Positions 9,143-17,352 of a DNA stretch of 64,000 nt are shown in pieces (position 1 is the first letter of the stretch; every line of letters begins with the position of its first letter). The notes beneath the pieces were generated by a model that saw nothing but the letters and a program-made list of their open reading frames with translations, did not search any database and was not told the origin of the DNA. The position numbers and the translations under genes were made by a program. The DNA lies in NCBI RefSeq assembly GCF_000379125.1, contig NZ_KB900626.1, forward strand, positions 901,748 to 965,747. The letters are read 5' to 3'. The DNA is from Methylosinus sp. LW4 (lineage in GTDB: Bacteria; Pseudomonadota; Alphaproteobacteria; Rhizobiales; Beijerinckiaceae).

Positions 9143-9200
9143 GCGAGCCTGAAGGCTCGCGGTCCAGAGCGCGCCATGGGCCGCGAGCCTTCAGGCTCGC
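9143..9200. repeat. 58-bp double palindrome, copy 1
   Basis: Two 18-bp hairpins, GCGAGCCTGAAGGCTCGC at 9143-9160 and GCGAGCCTTCAGGCTCGC at 9183-9200, are reverse complements of each other. They are separated by a GC-rich spacer containing GCGCGCCATGG. A second copy of the same length lies at 11174-11231, so the two copies bracket the S9 peptidase gene. Confidence 0.9.
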
Positions 9201-9238
9201 TCTTCGAAGCGATTTCGATTTTGCGGAGATCGATTGCA

Positions 9239-11149
9239 ATGCCCGACCAGCTTATTCCCAGAGCGCATCTTTTCGGCAATCCGGCCAAGGCGGGAACGCG
9301 GCTGAGCCCGGACGGGAGGCGGCTCGCCTGGCTGCAGCCCGATGCGGGCGTGCTCAATATTTTCGTCGCGCCGCTCGATCGCCTCGAGGATGCGCGCGTC
9401 GTCACCCATGATCGCAAGCGCGGCGTGCGGGACTTCTCCTGGGCCTATGACGGCCACAGCCTGCTCTATATGCAGGACGAGGGCGGCGACGAGAATTTTC
9501 ACGTCTATGTCGTCGACGCCGAGGGTGGACCCGCGCGCGATCTCACGCCTTTCGAGGGCGTCGCCGCGCGCGTCAGCGGAACCAGTCGCAAGATTCGTGA
9601 TCGAATCCTTCTTTCGATCAACCGCCGCGACAAGCGCTTTCACGATCTCTATTCGGCGATCCTCGCCACCGGCGAATTGACGCTGGTGCAAGAAAATCCA
9701 GGCTTCGCCGGCTTCATCCATGACGATGATCTCACGCCGCGCCTCGCGCTGCGCAGAGGCAAGGATGGAAGCAGCGAAATATTGCGTCCCGACGGCGCCG
9801 GCGGCTGGAGCCGATGGATCCTCTTTTCGCCGGAGGATGCGCGCACATCGTCGCCGCTGCATCTCGACGCCGCGGCGAAGACGCTGTTCTTGCGCGACAG
9901 CCGCGGGCGCGACAAGGCGGCGCTGTTTCGCGTCGATGTCGCCACCGGCGAGACCAGGCTCATCGCCGAGAGCGACAAGGCCGATCTCGGTCATGTCATC
10001 GCCGATCGCAATAGCTATGAGCCGCTCGCCTATAGCGTCGAGCGCGAGCGTTTCGAATATGTCGCGCTCGACGATCGCATAAAGGCGGATATCGACTTTC
10101 TGAACGGGCGCGACATCGGCGATTGGAGCATCGGCAGCCGCACCGAGGATGATTCTCTCTGGACCGTCTCGGCGCAATCCGACACCAGCCCGGCCGCTTC
10201 CTATCTCTATGATCGCCGCGCGAAGAGCCTGCGCCTGCTGCATCATGCGCGGCCGCAGCTCATCGGCGCGCCGCTGCAGCCCATGCGCCCGGTGACGATC
10301 AAATCGCGCGATGGGCTCGATCTCATCTGCTATCTCACTTTGCCGCAGACGGCGGAGGCGAAGGCGCCGCAGCCCATGGTGCTCTATGTCCATGGCGGAC
10401 CGTGGGGGCGCGATTCCTTCGGCTATAACGCCGCGCATCAATGGCTCGCCAATCGCGGCTATGCTGTGCTCAGCGTGAATTTCCGCGCCTCGACTGGGCT
10501 CGGAAAGGCCTTCGTCAACGCCGGCGATCACGAATGGGGCCGGCGCATGGACGATGATCTCCTCGACGCCGTCGATTGGGCGATAAGGCAGGGCGTCGCC
10601 GATATGAGCCGCATTGCCATTATGGGCGGCAGCTATGGCGGCTACGCCACTCTCGTCGGCCTCACGCGCAATCCGCAGCGCTATGCTTGCGGCGTCGATG
10701 TCGTCGGCCCGTCCAATCTCGAGACGTTGATCGCAACCATTCCGCCCTATTGGGAATCTGCGCGCGCGCAATTGGTGAAGGCGCTCGGCGATCCGGCGAC
10801 GGAGGAGGGCCGCGCGCTGCTGCGCGAGCGCTCTCCGCTCCATGCTGCGGATCGTCTCGCCAAGCCGTTGCTGATCGCGCAAGGCGCCAATGATCCGCGC
10901 GTGAAAAAAGCCGAGGCCGAGCAGATGGTCGCGGCGCTGGAAGCCAAGAAGATTCCCGTCGCCTATCTGCTCTATCCCGATGAGGGCCATGGCTTTGCGC
11001 GGCCGGAGAATGCGCTCTCCTATCACGCTGTCGCGGAGAATTTCCTCGCTCGTCATCTCGGCGGCCGCGCCGAGCCGGTGCGCGCGGAGGAGCTTTCCGC
11101 GAGCAGCGTGAAGATAGAGAAAGGCGCGTCGGAACTGGCGCTGCCGTAG
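9239..11149 (+). CDS. S9 family (prolyl oligopeptidase-type) serine peptidase
   Basis: A 636-residue protein with an N-terminal beta-propeller-like half (repeats such as LSPDGRRLAWLQPDAG and DFSWAYDGHSLLYMQDE) and a C-terminal alpha/beta-hydrolase domain. The triad is readable: Ser465 in GGSYGGYA, Asp552 in GANDPRV and His584 in DEGHGF. It resembles the acylaminoacyl-peptidase/dipeptidyl peptidase branch. No signal peptide is evident from the chosen start, so it may be cytoplasmic. An in-frame ATG at 9176 falls inside the upstream repeat and is less likely. Both flanks carry the same 58-bp palindromic repeat. Confidence 0.93.
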   Translation: MPDQLIPRAHLFGNPAKAGTRLSPDGRRLAWLQPDAGVLNIFVAPLDRLEDARVVTHDRKRGVRDFSWAYDGHSLLYMQDEGGDENFHVYVVDAEGGPARDLTPFEGVAARVSGTSRKIRDRILLSINRRDKRFHDLYSAILATGELTLVQENPGFAGFIHDDDLTPRLALRRGKDGSSEILRPDGAGGWSRWILFSPEDARTSSPLHLDAAAKTLFLRDSRGRDKAALFRVDVATGETRLIAESDKADLGHVIADRNSYEPLAYSVERERFEYVALDDRIKADIDFLNGRDIGDWSIGSRTEDDSLWTVSAQSDTSPAASYLYDRRAKSLRLLHHARPQLIGAPLQPMRPVTIKSRDGLDLICYLTLPQTAEAKAPQPMVLYVHGGPWGRDSFGYNAAHQWLANRGYAVLSVNFRASTGLGKAFVNAGDHEWGRRMDDDLLDAVDWAIRQGVADMSRIAIMGGSYGGYATLVGLTRNPQRYACGVDVVGPSNLETLIATIPPYWESARAQLVKALGDPATEEGRALLRERSPLHAADRLAKPLLIAQGANDPRVKKAEAEQMVAALEAKKIPVAYLLYPDEGHGFARPENALSYHAVAENFLARHLGGRAEPVRAEELSASSVKIEKGASELALP

Positions 11150-11173
11150 CAGCCGCTTCGCCATTGGACGAGA

Positions 11174-11231
11174 GCGAGCCTGAAGGCTCGCTGTCCGACG
11201 CGCGCCATGGACCGCGAGCCTTCAGGCTCGC
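11174..11231. repeat. 58-bp double palindrome, copy 2
   Basis: The hairpins GCGAGCCTGAAGGCTCGC at 11174-11191 and GCGAGCCTTCAGGCTCGC at 11214-11231 repeat the arrangement at 9143-9200 in the same orientation and with the same spacing. Only a few spacer bases differ. It lies between the convergent S9 peptidase gene and the GT-like gene, where it could terminate both transcripts. Confidence 0.9.
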
Positions 11232-11246
11232 ATCCGAGAATCCATG

Positions 11247-11777
11247 TCAGATCGCGCGGCGGGCTTTCGTCGTCAGCTCGGTCGCGCGCAGCTTTTTGGC
11301 GAGCGTCGCCAGATCGCCGGCGGCGCCGAAATCCTCACGCCGTGCGACGAGGCCCACCGCTTCCGCCAGCCGTGGCGCGATGCGCGTCAGCAGCGAGCTG
11401 GGCGCCGCGCGCAGCACCAGCGCGCGGCCCTGCTCGCCATAGGACAGAGCGTCGCGCAATTCATCGACGAAGCCGCGCTCCGGCGCATGGCCGGCGCGCA
11501 GAACCAGCACATCGGGATAGCGCATCGCCGGCAGCGCGCGGGCGAGGCCGGAACGCGCGTCGACGGCTTCCACCAGCCCGCAGCCCGCCTCCTCGGCGAT
11601 GATTCCGAGACCGGAGTCCGGCGGCCCCACCAGCACGGCGTCGGCGACGAGGCCGGCGACGCAGGCGTCGATGAGCGAGGCCAGCGTGCGCACGATCGCG
11701 TCGCGCTCGGCCGATTCCCGGGCGCGCCCGCCCGTCGCCGGGGGCGTGTCGAATGCGAGTATGACGGCCGAGAGCAT
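11247..11777 (-). CDS. Glycosyltransferase family 2-like protein, degenerate
   Basis: A 176-residue protein whose layout follows the GT-A nucleotide-sugar fold: MLSAVILAFDT, a helix, LVADAVLVGPPDSGLGIIAEEAGCGLVEA, and YPDVLVLRAGHAPERGFVDEL. The usual DxD metal motif is not visible (LRAGHAP takes its place), so catalysis is doubtful. Related short GT2-like proteins occur in Rhizobiales with no assigned role. It stands alone, convergent with the S9 peptidase. The family assignment is by fold pattern only. Confidence 0.5.
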   Translation of the reverse strand: MLSAVILAFDTPPATGGRARESAERDAIVRTLASLIDACVAGLVADAVLVGPPDSGLGIIAEEAGCGLVEAVDARSGLARALPAMRYPDVLVLRAGHAPERGFVDELRDALSYGEQGRALVLRAAPSSLLTRIAPRLAEAVGLVARREDFGAAGDLATLAKKLRATELTTKARRAI

Positions 11778-11876
11778 GAGCGTCGCCAGAGAGAGCGCCT
11801 ATCGTAAGACGCTCATATCCCACATTTTCGCCCTGCTCGGCAAATGCGCCGCGTCAGCCCCGCCGAATGCGTCGCG

Positions 11877-12662
11877 TCAGCTTCGCAACGAGTCGAATGT
11901 CGAGCCGATCTCGGCGGCGTCGAAATCCGCTATGGCCGCGGGCAGCAGCGGGTCCTCGCCCGCGATCCAGCGCCGCTCGGCGTCGGCGTCGTCGAGCGCT
12001 ATGGCGACGGCGCCATTGAGCTCATAGAGGCGCCAGGCGAGGCCGGCCGAGCGCAGCGAGGACATCATCGCATTCTGCACCATGCTGCGGACCATGAGAT
12101 GCGGCGTCGAGACGGCGGTGTCGGCGTCATGGCCGCTGGTCGCGGCGATGCAGGCGTTCTTGTCATAGGAGGCGTGGCCGCGGCAGGCGAGCGGCCGCAG
12201 CCGATAGAGCAGGCAGAGGCCCGCCTCTATGTAAGGGCAGGGCTGGCGCAGCGCCATGCGCGCGTTCTCCGAGCAGCCATTGGCGAATGCGTTGATCGCC
12301 CCTATGCGCCCCGGCAGATCGACGCCGCGCTGCGCCAGCGCGCGCTGATTGGCGTTGACGAAACGCGCGATGAGAAACACCTCCGGCGCCGTGGCGACGA
12401 CGCGCAGCACGCAGCAGGCGGGGCAATCGCCGGCGCAGGCGATGGCCGGCGCGCCCTCCGTCTGAATGGCGAGATTGCCCTCGAAGCTGTCGAAGGCCTG
12501 GAGGCACAGCGCGCCGATGAACTCCGGCCGCGCGCGGCGCTCGCGGATCGTCGCGTCGAAGGCGTCGGCCATAGCGTTGAAGAAGGAGGAGGGGCCGTCG
12601 GAGGTCGGGTCGGTCGGGGTCGGCTCGGTCATGGGCGCGCTCAGGTCGTGGCTCTCGTTCAT
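11877..12662 (-). CDS. YkgJ family cysteine cluster protein
   Basis: A 261-residue protein with the clustered-cysteine signature of the YkgJ/Fe-S or zinc cluster family. CAGDCPACC lies near residue 76 and is followed by CPYIEAGLCLLYRLRPLACRGHASYDKNAC. Such proteins probably bind an Fe-S cluster or zinc; no reaction is established. A perfect 7-bp-arm dyad lies directly upstream of the start codon and may be an operator. The gene is divergent from the small Tyr-rich secreted protein gene. Confidence 0.78.
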   Translation of the reverse strand: MNESHDLSAPMTEPTPTDPTSDGPSSFFNAMADAFDATIRERRARPEFIGALCLQAFDSFEGNLAIQTEGAPAIACAGDCPACCVLRVVATAPEVFLIARFVNANQRALAQRGVDLPGRIGAINAFANGCSENARMALRQPCPYIEAGLCLLYRLRPLACRGHASYDKNACIAATSGHDADTAVSTPHLMVRSMVQNAMMSSLRSAGLAWRLYELNGAVAIALDDADAERRWIAGEDPLLPAAIADFDAAEIGSTFDSLRS

Positions 12663-12685
12663 GTTATGTAAACATGATACATAAC
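12663..12685. promoter_or_regulatory. Dyad-symmetric operator candidate upstream of the YkgJ gene
   Basis: GTTATGT (12663-12669) and ACATAAC (12679-12685) are perfect inverted arms around a 9-base A/T-rich centre. The site abuts the start codon of the minus-strand YkgJ-type gene and lies about 105 bases before the plus-strand small secreted protein. It is A/T-rich in an otherwise very GC-rich sequence, as expected for a regulator-binding site. The regulator is unknown. Confidence 0.45.
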
Positions 12686-12790
12686 GATGAGCAAGCCGCC
12701 GAGTCCCCCAAAATGTCGGCGGCTGGAACTCGCATCCTGCTCGCGCGTTTTCTACCGCTTCGGGGCCGGGCGCGTAAAGGGGAGGACGTC

Positions 12791-13024
12791 ATGGGACGAA
12801 ACCTGTCGAAACTGGCCGCGGCCGCCGTCGCGGCCTTCGGCGTCGCCGGCGCCGCGCAGGCGCATAATGATTTCACCGATCGCGCGGAATATTACGCCGC
12901 CACGCCGCAGGCCCCGGCCTATTACGAGCCGCAATATTATTATGCTTATCCGAGCTATGCGGAGCCGTATTATTCAGGGCGCTCGATCTATGTCGCGCCC
13001 CGGCGCAGGTGGCGCGATCGATAG
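12791..13024 (+). CDS. Small Tyr/Pro-rich secreted protein
   Basis: A 77-residue protein with a clear Sec signal peptide (NLSKLAAAAVAAFGVAGAAQA) giving a mature chain of about 52 residues. The mature part is dominated by Tyr, Pro and Ala (YYEPQYYYAYPSYAEPYYSG) and ends in a basic RRRWRDR. The start follows a strong ggggagg ribosome site. I do not recognise a named family. Similar Tyr-rich small periplasmic or outer-surface proteins are common in Rhizobiales. Confidence 0.65.
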   Translation: MGRNLSKLAAAAVAAFGVAGAAQAHNDFTDRAEYYAATPQAPAYYEPQYYYAYPSYAEPYYSGRSIYVAPRRRWRDR

Positions 13025-13057
13025 GCGGGGATGTCTAAAGAGCGCGAGGCGAGAGTT

Positions 13058-13726
13058 TTAAAACTCGACCTCGAGCTCCTCGATCTCTTCCTTCTCGAGC
13101 TGCGCGGCCGCGATCCATTCCTGCATCGCGGGCAATTCGAAAATGCGGTCGCAATAGGCTTGGCTGACGTCGTCCAGCGGAACGTCGTAAGTGCGAAAGC
13201 GCGTCGCCACCGGCGCGTACATGGCGTCGGCCATGGAGAGCTGGCCGAAGAGATAAGGCCCGCCATAGGTCTCGAGGCATTCGCGCCAGATCTGCGTGAC
13301 GCGCGCGATGTCGCCTTGCGCCTTCGACCAGACCTTGAACTTGGGGAAATGGCCTTTCAGATTCATCGGCAGCGCCGAGCGCAGCGATGTGAAGCCCGAG
13401 TGAATCTCGCCGCAAATGGAGCGGCAATGCGCGCGGCGCATGCGATCGGCCGGCAATAGTCCCGCTGTCGGCGCGATCTCGTTCAAGAACTCTCCGATCG
13501 CCAGAGTGTCCCAAATTTTCGCGCCATCATGCGTGAGGCATGGCACGAGGATGGAGGGCGACAGCAGAAGTATTTCCGCGCGCGCCGCGACGTCGTCGGG
13601 GCTGACGACGATTTCCTCGAAAGCGACGCCGGAAAGCTTGGCCATCAGCCAGCCCCGCAAGGACCAAGACGAATAGTTTTTGCTGCTGATCGTGAGCGTC
13701 GTCGTCGCCGCCGTTTTCGCCGCCAT
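13058..13726 (-). CDS. Glutathione S-transferase family protein
   Basis: A 222-residue GST. The thioredoxin-like N-terminal domain begins LTISSKNYSSWSLRGWLMAKL, with Ser in the position of the activating residue. It continues through SPSILVPCLTHDGAKIWDTLAIGEFL, which is the glutathione-binding cis-Pro and acidic region. The all-helical C-terminal domain includes GPYLFGQLSMADAMYAPVATRF, the usual N-capping box. The ATG at 13726 has an aggaag ribosome site; an upstream ATG at 13801 would add an unconserved stretch. The substrate is unknown. Confidence 0.88.
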   Translation of the reverse strand: MAAKTAATTTLTISSKNYSSWSLRGWLMAKLSGVAFEEIVVSPDDVAARAEILLLSPSILVPCLTHDGAKIWDTLAIGEFLNEIAPTAGLLPADRMRRAHCRSICGEIHSGFTSLRSALPMNLKGHFPKFKVWSKAQGDIARVTQIWRECLETYGGPYLFGQLSMADAMYAPVATRFRTYDVPLDDVSQAYCDRIFELPAMQEWIAAAQLEKEEIEELEVEF

Positions 13727-13851
13727 GAGAAACGCTTCCTCCTTTTCCTTTGGTGGACTGTGCAGCAAGCGCTGTGCCATGCTAGAGCCCGTCCATGGCA
13801 CGGGGCTTGCTCGACCTGCCCCATCGGTAACGGAAGGTTTCGCTCAGCCGC

Positions 13852-15069
13852 ATGATGTATGACGCATATCAGAGCTACGCCGACGTGAGCAATCGACTTC
13901 GTCTGGCGGCGGCGAGCGGCGAGCGACTGGCTCGCCTATGGAAATCGACGCCTTACGCGTCGCCTTTGCGGTGCTTCGAGGCTTATTGCGAGCTGGTCTC
14001 GCTGCTCGGCTTCACGCATGTGCGTCCCGACTATGGCGTCACGCAGATCACGACGCACAATGGCGCCGTCATCGACGTGATAGAAGAGCCGGTCTATTCG
14101 ACGCCCTTCTGCCAGCTGCTGCGCTTCGTGCGCAAGGATGCGGAAAATCTCCCGCGCGTGCTGCTCGTCGCGCCAATGTCCGGGCATTTCGCGACTCTGC
14201 TGCGCGGCACGATCCGCACGCTCGCGCAGGACCACGACGTCTATGTCACCGACTGGATCAACACGCGCGACATTCCGCTCTCGCAGGGCGTTTTCGGCAT
14301 GGACGAGTTCGTCCAGCATCTGATCGATTTTCTGCGCTTCCTCGGCCCGCCCGCCCATGTCGTCGCGGTCTGCCAGCCGACGGTCGCCGCGCTCTCCGCC
14401 GTCTCGATAATGGCCGAGGACAATGACCCCGCGCAGCCGGCGAGCCTGACGCTGATGGCCGGACCGCTCGATGTCAGCGTGTCGCCGACCAAGGTCAATG
14501 AATTCGCCGTCTCCAAGCCGATCGAATGGTTCCACAATAATGTGATCGGCACCGTGCCGCGCATGCTGCCGGGGGCGGGGCGGCGCGTCTATCCCGGCTT
14601 TCTGCAAATCTCCGGCTTCATGAGCATGAACGCCGAGCGCCACGCCAACGCTTTCATCGATCTCTTCCGCCACCGCGTCGAAGGCGATCACGAGAAGGCG
14701 GACCGCATCCGCACCTTCTATGAGGAATATTTCGCGATCATGGACCTCGATGCGGATTTCTATCTGCAGACGATCGAGACCGTCTTCCATAAAAATGCCC
14801 TTTCTGCGGGCAGTCTGCTCTTTAAAGGGCGAAAGGTGACGCCGCGCGCGATCAAGAAGACCTTCCTGCTCACGGTGGAGGGCGAGAAGGACGATATTTG
14901 CGCCGTGGGCCAGACGCTCGCCGCTCAGGATATGTGCAGCGGCCTGCGTCCCTATATGAAGTCGCACCATTTGCAGGCCGGCGTCGGACATTATGGCGTC
15001 TTCAACGGCAAGCGCTGGGACAATCAGATCTACCCTGTGGTGCGCGACCACATTCAAAACAGCCTGTGA
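13852..15069 (+). CDS. phaZ: Intracellular polyhydroxyalkanoate depolymerase PhaZ
   Basis: A 405-residue alpha/beta-hydrolase that mobilises stored polyhydroxybutyrate granules. The lipase-box position is VCQPTVA with Cys174 as the nucleophile instead of Ser, which is characteristic of intracellular PhaZ enzymes. Other family marks are VLLVAPMSGHFATLLRGTIRTL, VYVTDWINTRDIPLSQG and the C-terminal VEGEKDDICAVGQT and GVGHYGVFNGKRW, carrying the catalytic Asp and His. No signal peptide is present. The gene is followed by a GC-rich hairpin. Confidence 0.94.
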   Translation: MMYDAYQSYADVSNRLRLAAASGERLARLWKSTPYASPLRCFEAYCELVSLLGFTHVRPDYGVTQITTHNGAVIDVIEEPVYSTPFCQLLRFVRKDAENLPRVLLVAPMSGHFATLLRGTIRTLAQDHDVYVTDWINTRDIPLSQGVFGMDEFVQHLIDFLRFLGPPAHVVAVCQPTVAALSAVSIMAEDNDPAQPASLTLMAGPLDVSVSPTKVNEFAVSKPIEWFHNNVIGTVPRMLPGAGRRVYPGFLQISGFMSMNAERHANAFIDLFRHRVEGDHEKADRIRTFYEEYFAIMDLDADFYLQTIETVFHKNALSAGSLLFKGRKVTPRAIKKTFLLTVEGEKDDICAVGQTLAAQDMCSGLRPYMKSHHLQAGVGHYGVFNGKRWDNQIYPVVRDHIQNSL

Positions 15070-15073
15070 GCGG

Positions 15074-15101
15074 GCGAAGGCTGCGCTTGCCGCGCCTTCG
15101 C
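15074..15101 (+). terminator. Hairpin after phaZ
   Basis: GCGAAGG (15074-15080) pairs with CCTTCGC (15095-15101) just after the phaZ stop. No T-run follows, so intrinsic termination is only possible. Confidence 0.4.
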
Positions 15102-15605
15102 TGAAGAAGCCTCTTTGAGCAAAGTGGCGAGATGATCGGCGCGGATATTTGTCCGCGGCGGGCGCGGGCCTGTCTCCATCGGAACGCCAAATCGGCAGGC
15201 GCTCAAGGCGCGCGGCGAGGCCGCTCCAACCGTTGTATCGACAACCAGCACACCGGCGCCGGACCAGCCGAGGCCGGGCTGTGACAAATTGTTGCAGGGC
15301 GTCACGGCGGCGCCGCAAGGGCGCGAGGAGGGCTTTCGGCGGGGGTGGATGGTCTCATATAAATATTTGAATTATAATATAATATATAGGTTGTTGAGGC
15401 CTCGTGAAGGTTACTGGATCATTGCCTTCCTCTATAGCCCGACGGGAATTTTTCCTTGAAATTTTTGTGCGGCGCAATATTCTAAGTTCACTGAATTTCG
15501 GCCCGCTCCGTCGAGCATCGTTCCCGAGCCGCGCCGCCGGAATCGTAATTTAGAGAAGCCTTCCGACCGGTTCGACCGTGGCTGCGAAGGCGAGACGAGG
15601 TCACT
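15102..15605. other. Non-coding stretch with an A/T-rich block
   Basis: About 500 bases with no gene I can support. Short open frames on both strands here show no family features. A striking A/T-only block at about 15357-15390 contains TATAAT at 15373-15378 and may be the promoter region of the small membrane protein gene that follows. It stands out from the GC-rich background. Confidence 0.5.
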
Positions 15606-15896
15606 ATGGAATCGATCAAGACTTGGTTTCAGGACTGGTCCGACGCCTGCGAATACGCCAAGGAATGCGCGCCCGACCTGTCTTTCCTCCCCGGCGAGCC
15701 CTTCACCGCGCTTTTCGGCATTGCCGCCGTCTGTTTCCTCGTCTGGTGGTGGAACGAGCGTTCCCTGCGCGCCAAATTGGCGATCGTCGCCAGCGCCTGG
15801 GCCGCGCCGCTGCAGGTCGAGGCTCCCGCGAGCCCGGTCGCCGCTCCTGACCGCGCATGGGCTCTCACCCCGGCCGCTCTGAAGCGCGCCGCTTGA
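15606..15896 (+). CDS. Small predicted membrane protein
   Basis: A 96-residue protein with one hydrophobic segment (about residues 33-48, [19 protein letters not shown]) followed by a basic turn. The C-terminal half is Ala/Pro-rich. No family is recognised. Coding is supported by the codon pattern and the membrane segment, but not by any known domain. It has a long A/T-rich leader upstream and a monocistronic position before mtnA. Confidence 0.5.
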   Translation: MESIKTWFQDWSDACEYAKECAPDLSFLPGEPFTALFGIAAVCFLVWWWNERSLRAKLAIVASAWAAPLQVEAPASPVAAPDRAWALTPAALKRAA

Positions 15897-16017
15897 TCTC
15901 ACCCGGCGGGCGGCGGCGCGAAAGCGCAGGCCGCCCGATCGCTTTCGGGCGAGAGGTCGACAGGGCGGCGGCCATAGGCTAGGCGTGGAGCAGGACTCCG
16001 CCGGATACGCCGCCGCG

Positions 16018-17106
16018 ATGCGCATCGACTCACGCCATTACCGCACCATCTGGGAAAACGCCGACGGTAGCGTCGAGGCGATCGACCAGATCAAGCTCCC
16101 CCACAGATTCGAGACCAAAAGGCTCGCCTCGCTCGACGACGCCGTCGCCGCGATCGCGACCATGGTCGTGCGCGGCGCGCCGCTGATCGGCGTCACCGGC
16201 GCTTATGGGCTGGCGCTCGCCGCGGCCGTCGATCCGAGCGACTCGGCGCTGGAGGAGGCCCATGCGCGACTCGCCGCGGCGCGCCCCACGGCCGTCAATT
16301 TGCGCTGGGCGCTCGACCGCATGCGTAGGCTGCTGCTTTCCGCGGCGCCCTCGGACCGGCGCGCGCTGGCCTTCGGTGAGGCGGCGGCCATCGCCGATGA
16401 GGACGCGCTCTGCTGCGAGGCGATCGCCGACCATGGCGCGACGCTGATCTGCGCCGCCGCCGCCGAGCATCCGGGCCGGCCGGTCAATATTCTCACCCAT
16501 TGCAACGCCGGCTGGCTCGCCGCCGTCGATTGGGGCACGGCGCTCGCGCCCATCTACAAGGCGGCGCGCGATGGAATCGATCTGCATGTGTGGGTCGACG
16601 AGACGCGGCCGCGCAATCAAGGCGCGAGCCTCACCGCCTTCGAGCTTTCGGGCGAAGGGATTCCCCACACCGTCATCGCCGACAACACCGGCGGCCATCT
16701 GATGCAGCACGGGCTCGTCGATCTGTGCATCGTCGGCAGCGACCGCACGACGCGCATCGGCGATGTCTGCAACAAGATCGGCACCTATCTGAAGGCGCTC
16801 GCCGCGCATGACAATGGCGTGCCTTTCTACGTCGCGCTGCCGAGTTCGACGATCGATTGGTCGATGCGCGACGGCGTCGCCGAAATCCCGATCGAGCAGC
16901 GCGATGCGAGCGAGGTGACGCATATCTCCGGCCTCGCCGACAATGGCGCAGTGACGCGCGTGCAAGTGACGCCGAAGGGCTCGCCCGCCGCCAATTACGC
17001 CTTCGACGTGACGCCTGCGCGCCTCGTCGGCGCGCTGATAACGGAGCGCGGCGTGTGCGCCGCGAGCGAGGCCGGACTGCGCGGATTGTTTCCTGATTTA
17101 GCGTAG
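16018..17106 (+). CDS. mtnA: S-methyl-5-thioribose-1-phosphate isomerase MtnA
   Basis: An eIF2B-like isomerase of about 362 residues that converts 5-methylthioribose-1-phosphate to 5-methylthioribulose-1-phosphate in methylthioadenosine salvage. Family segments are [44 protein letters not shown] (with the catalytic Cys), [29 protein letters not shown] and [25 protein letters not shown] (with the catalytic Asp). The start is set so that [13 protein letters not shown] is N-terminal; an ATG at 15985 is an alternative. It is convergent with a FucA-like aldolase gene, which suggests a shared pathway. Confidence 0.94.
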   Translation: MRIDSRHYRTIWENADGSVEAIDQIKLPHRFETKRLASLDDAVAAIATMVVRGAPLIGVTGAYGLALAAAVDPSDSALEEAHARLAAARPTAVNLRWALDRMRRLLLSAAPSDRRALAFGEAAAIADEDALCCEAIADHGATLICAAAAEHPGRPVNILTHCNAGWLAAVDWGTALAPIYKAARDGIDLHVWVDETRPRNQGASLTAFELSGEGIPHTVIADNTGGHLMQHGLVDLCIVGSDRTTRIGDVCNKIGTYLKALAAHDNGVPFYVALPSSTIDWSMRDGVAEIPIEQRDASEVTHISGLADNGAVTRVQVTPKGSPAANYAFDVTPARLVGALITERGVCAASEAGLRGLFPDLA

Positions 17107-17121
17107 CCGAGGTTCGCGATT

Positions 17122-17334
17122 CCTTCTCCCACTTGTGGGAGAAGGTGGCCCGGCCATAGGGTGTCCGCGAGGACGCCCGTCGTAAACAACGGGCTTTGGC
17201 CGGGTCGGATGAGGGTCCGATGTGATCTGATACTAATCTTTATCTTCGCTTTTCGAATACGAACCGCAGCTTCATCCGCCCTCATCCGACCCTCGCTGAC
17301 GCGAGGGCCACCTTCTCCCGCAAGCGGGAGAAGG
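17122..17334. repeat. Composite intergenic palindromic repeat, copy 2
   Basis: The left hairpin CCTTCTCCCAC-TT-GTGGGAGAAGG (17122-17145) matches copy 1 exactly. The right hairpin CCTTCTCCCGC-AA-GCGGGAGAAGG (17311-17334) differs by a compensating base pair, so the stem is conserved. GGGTCGGATGAGGG and its inverse again lie inside. The middle differs in sequence from copy 1. It fills the space between convergent mtnA and the aldolase gene. Confidence 0.85.
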
Positions 17335-17352
17335 ATGCGCAGCGACGCGATT

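Noticed and set aside
9191..11164. A long open frame of 657 codons on the minus strand opposite the S9 peptidase
   Set aside because: It mirrors the real gene as expected in GC-rich DNA. The plus strand shows a complete catalytic triad and family motifs; the minus strand reading is low-complexity Arg/Ala/Gly/Ile.
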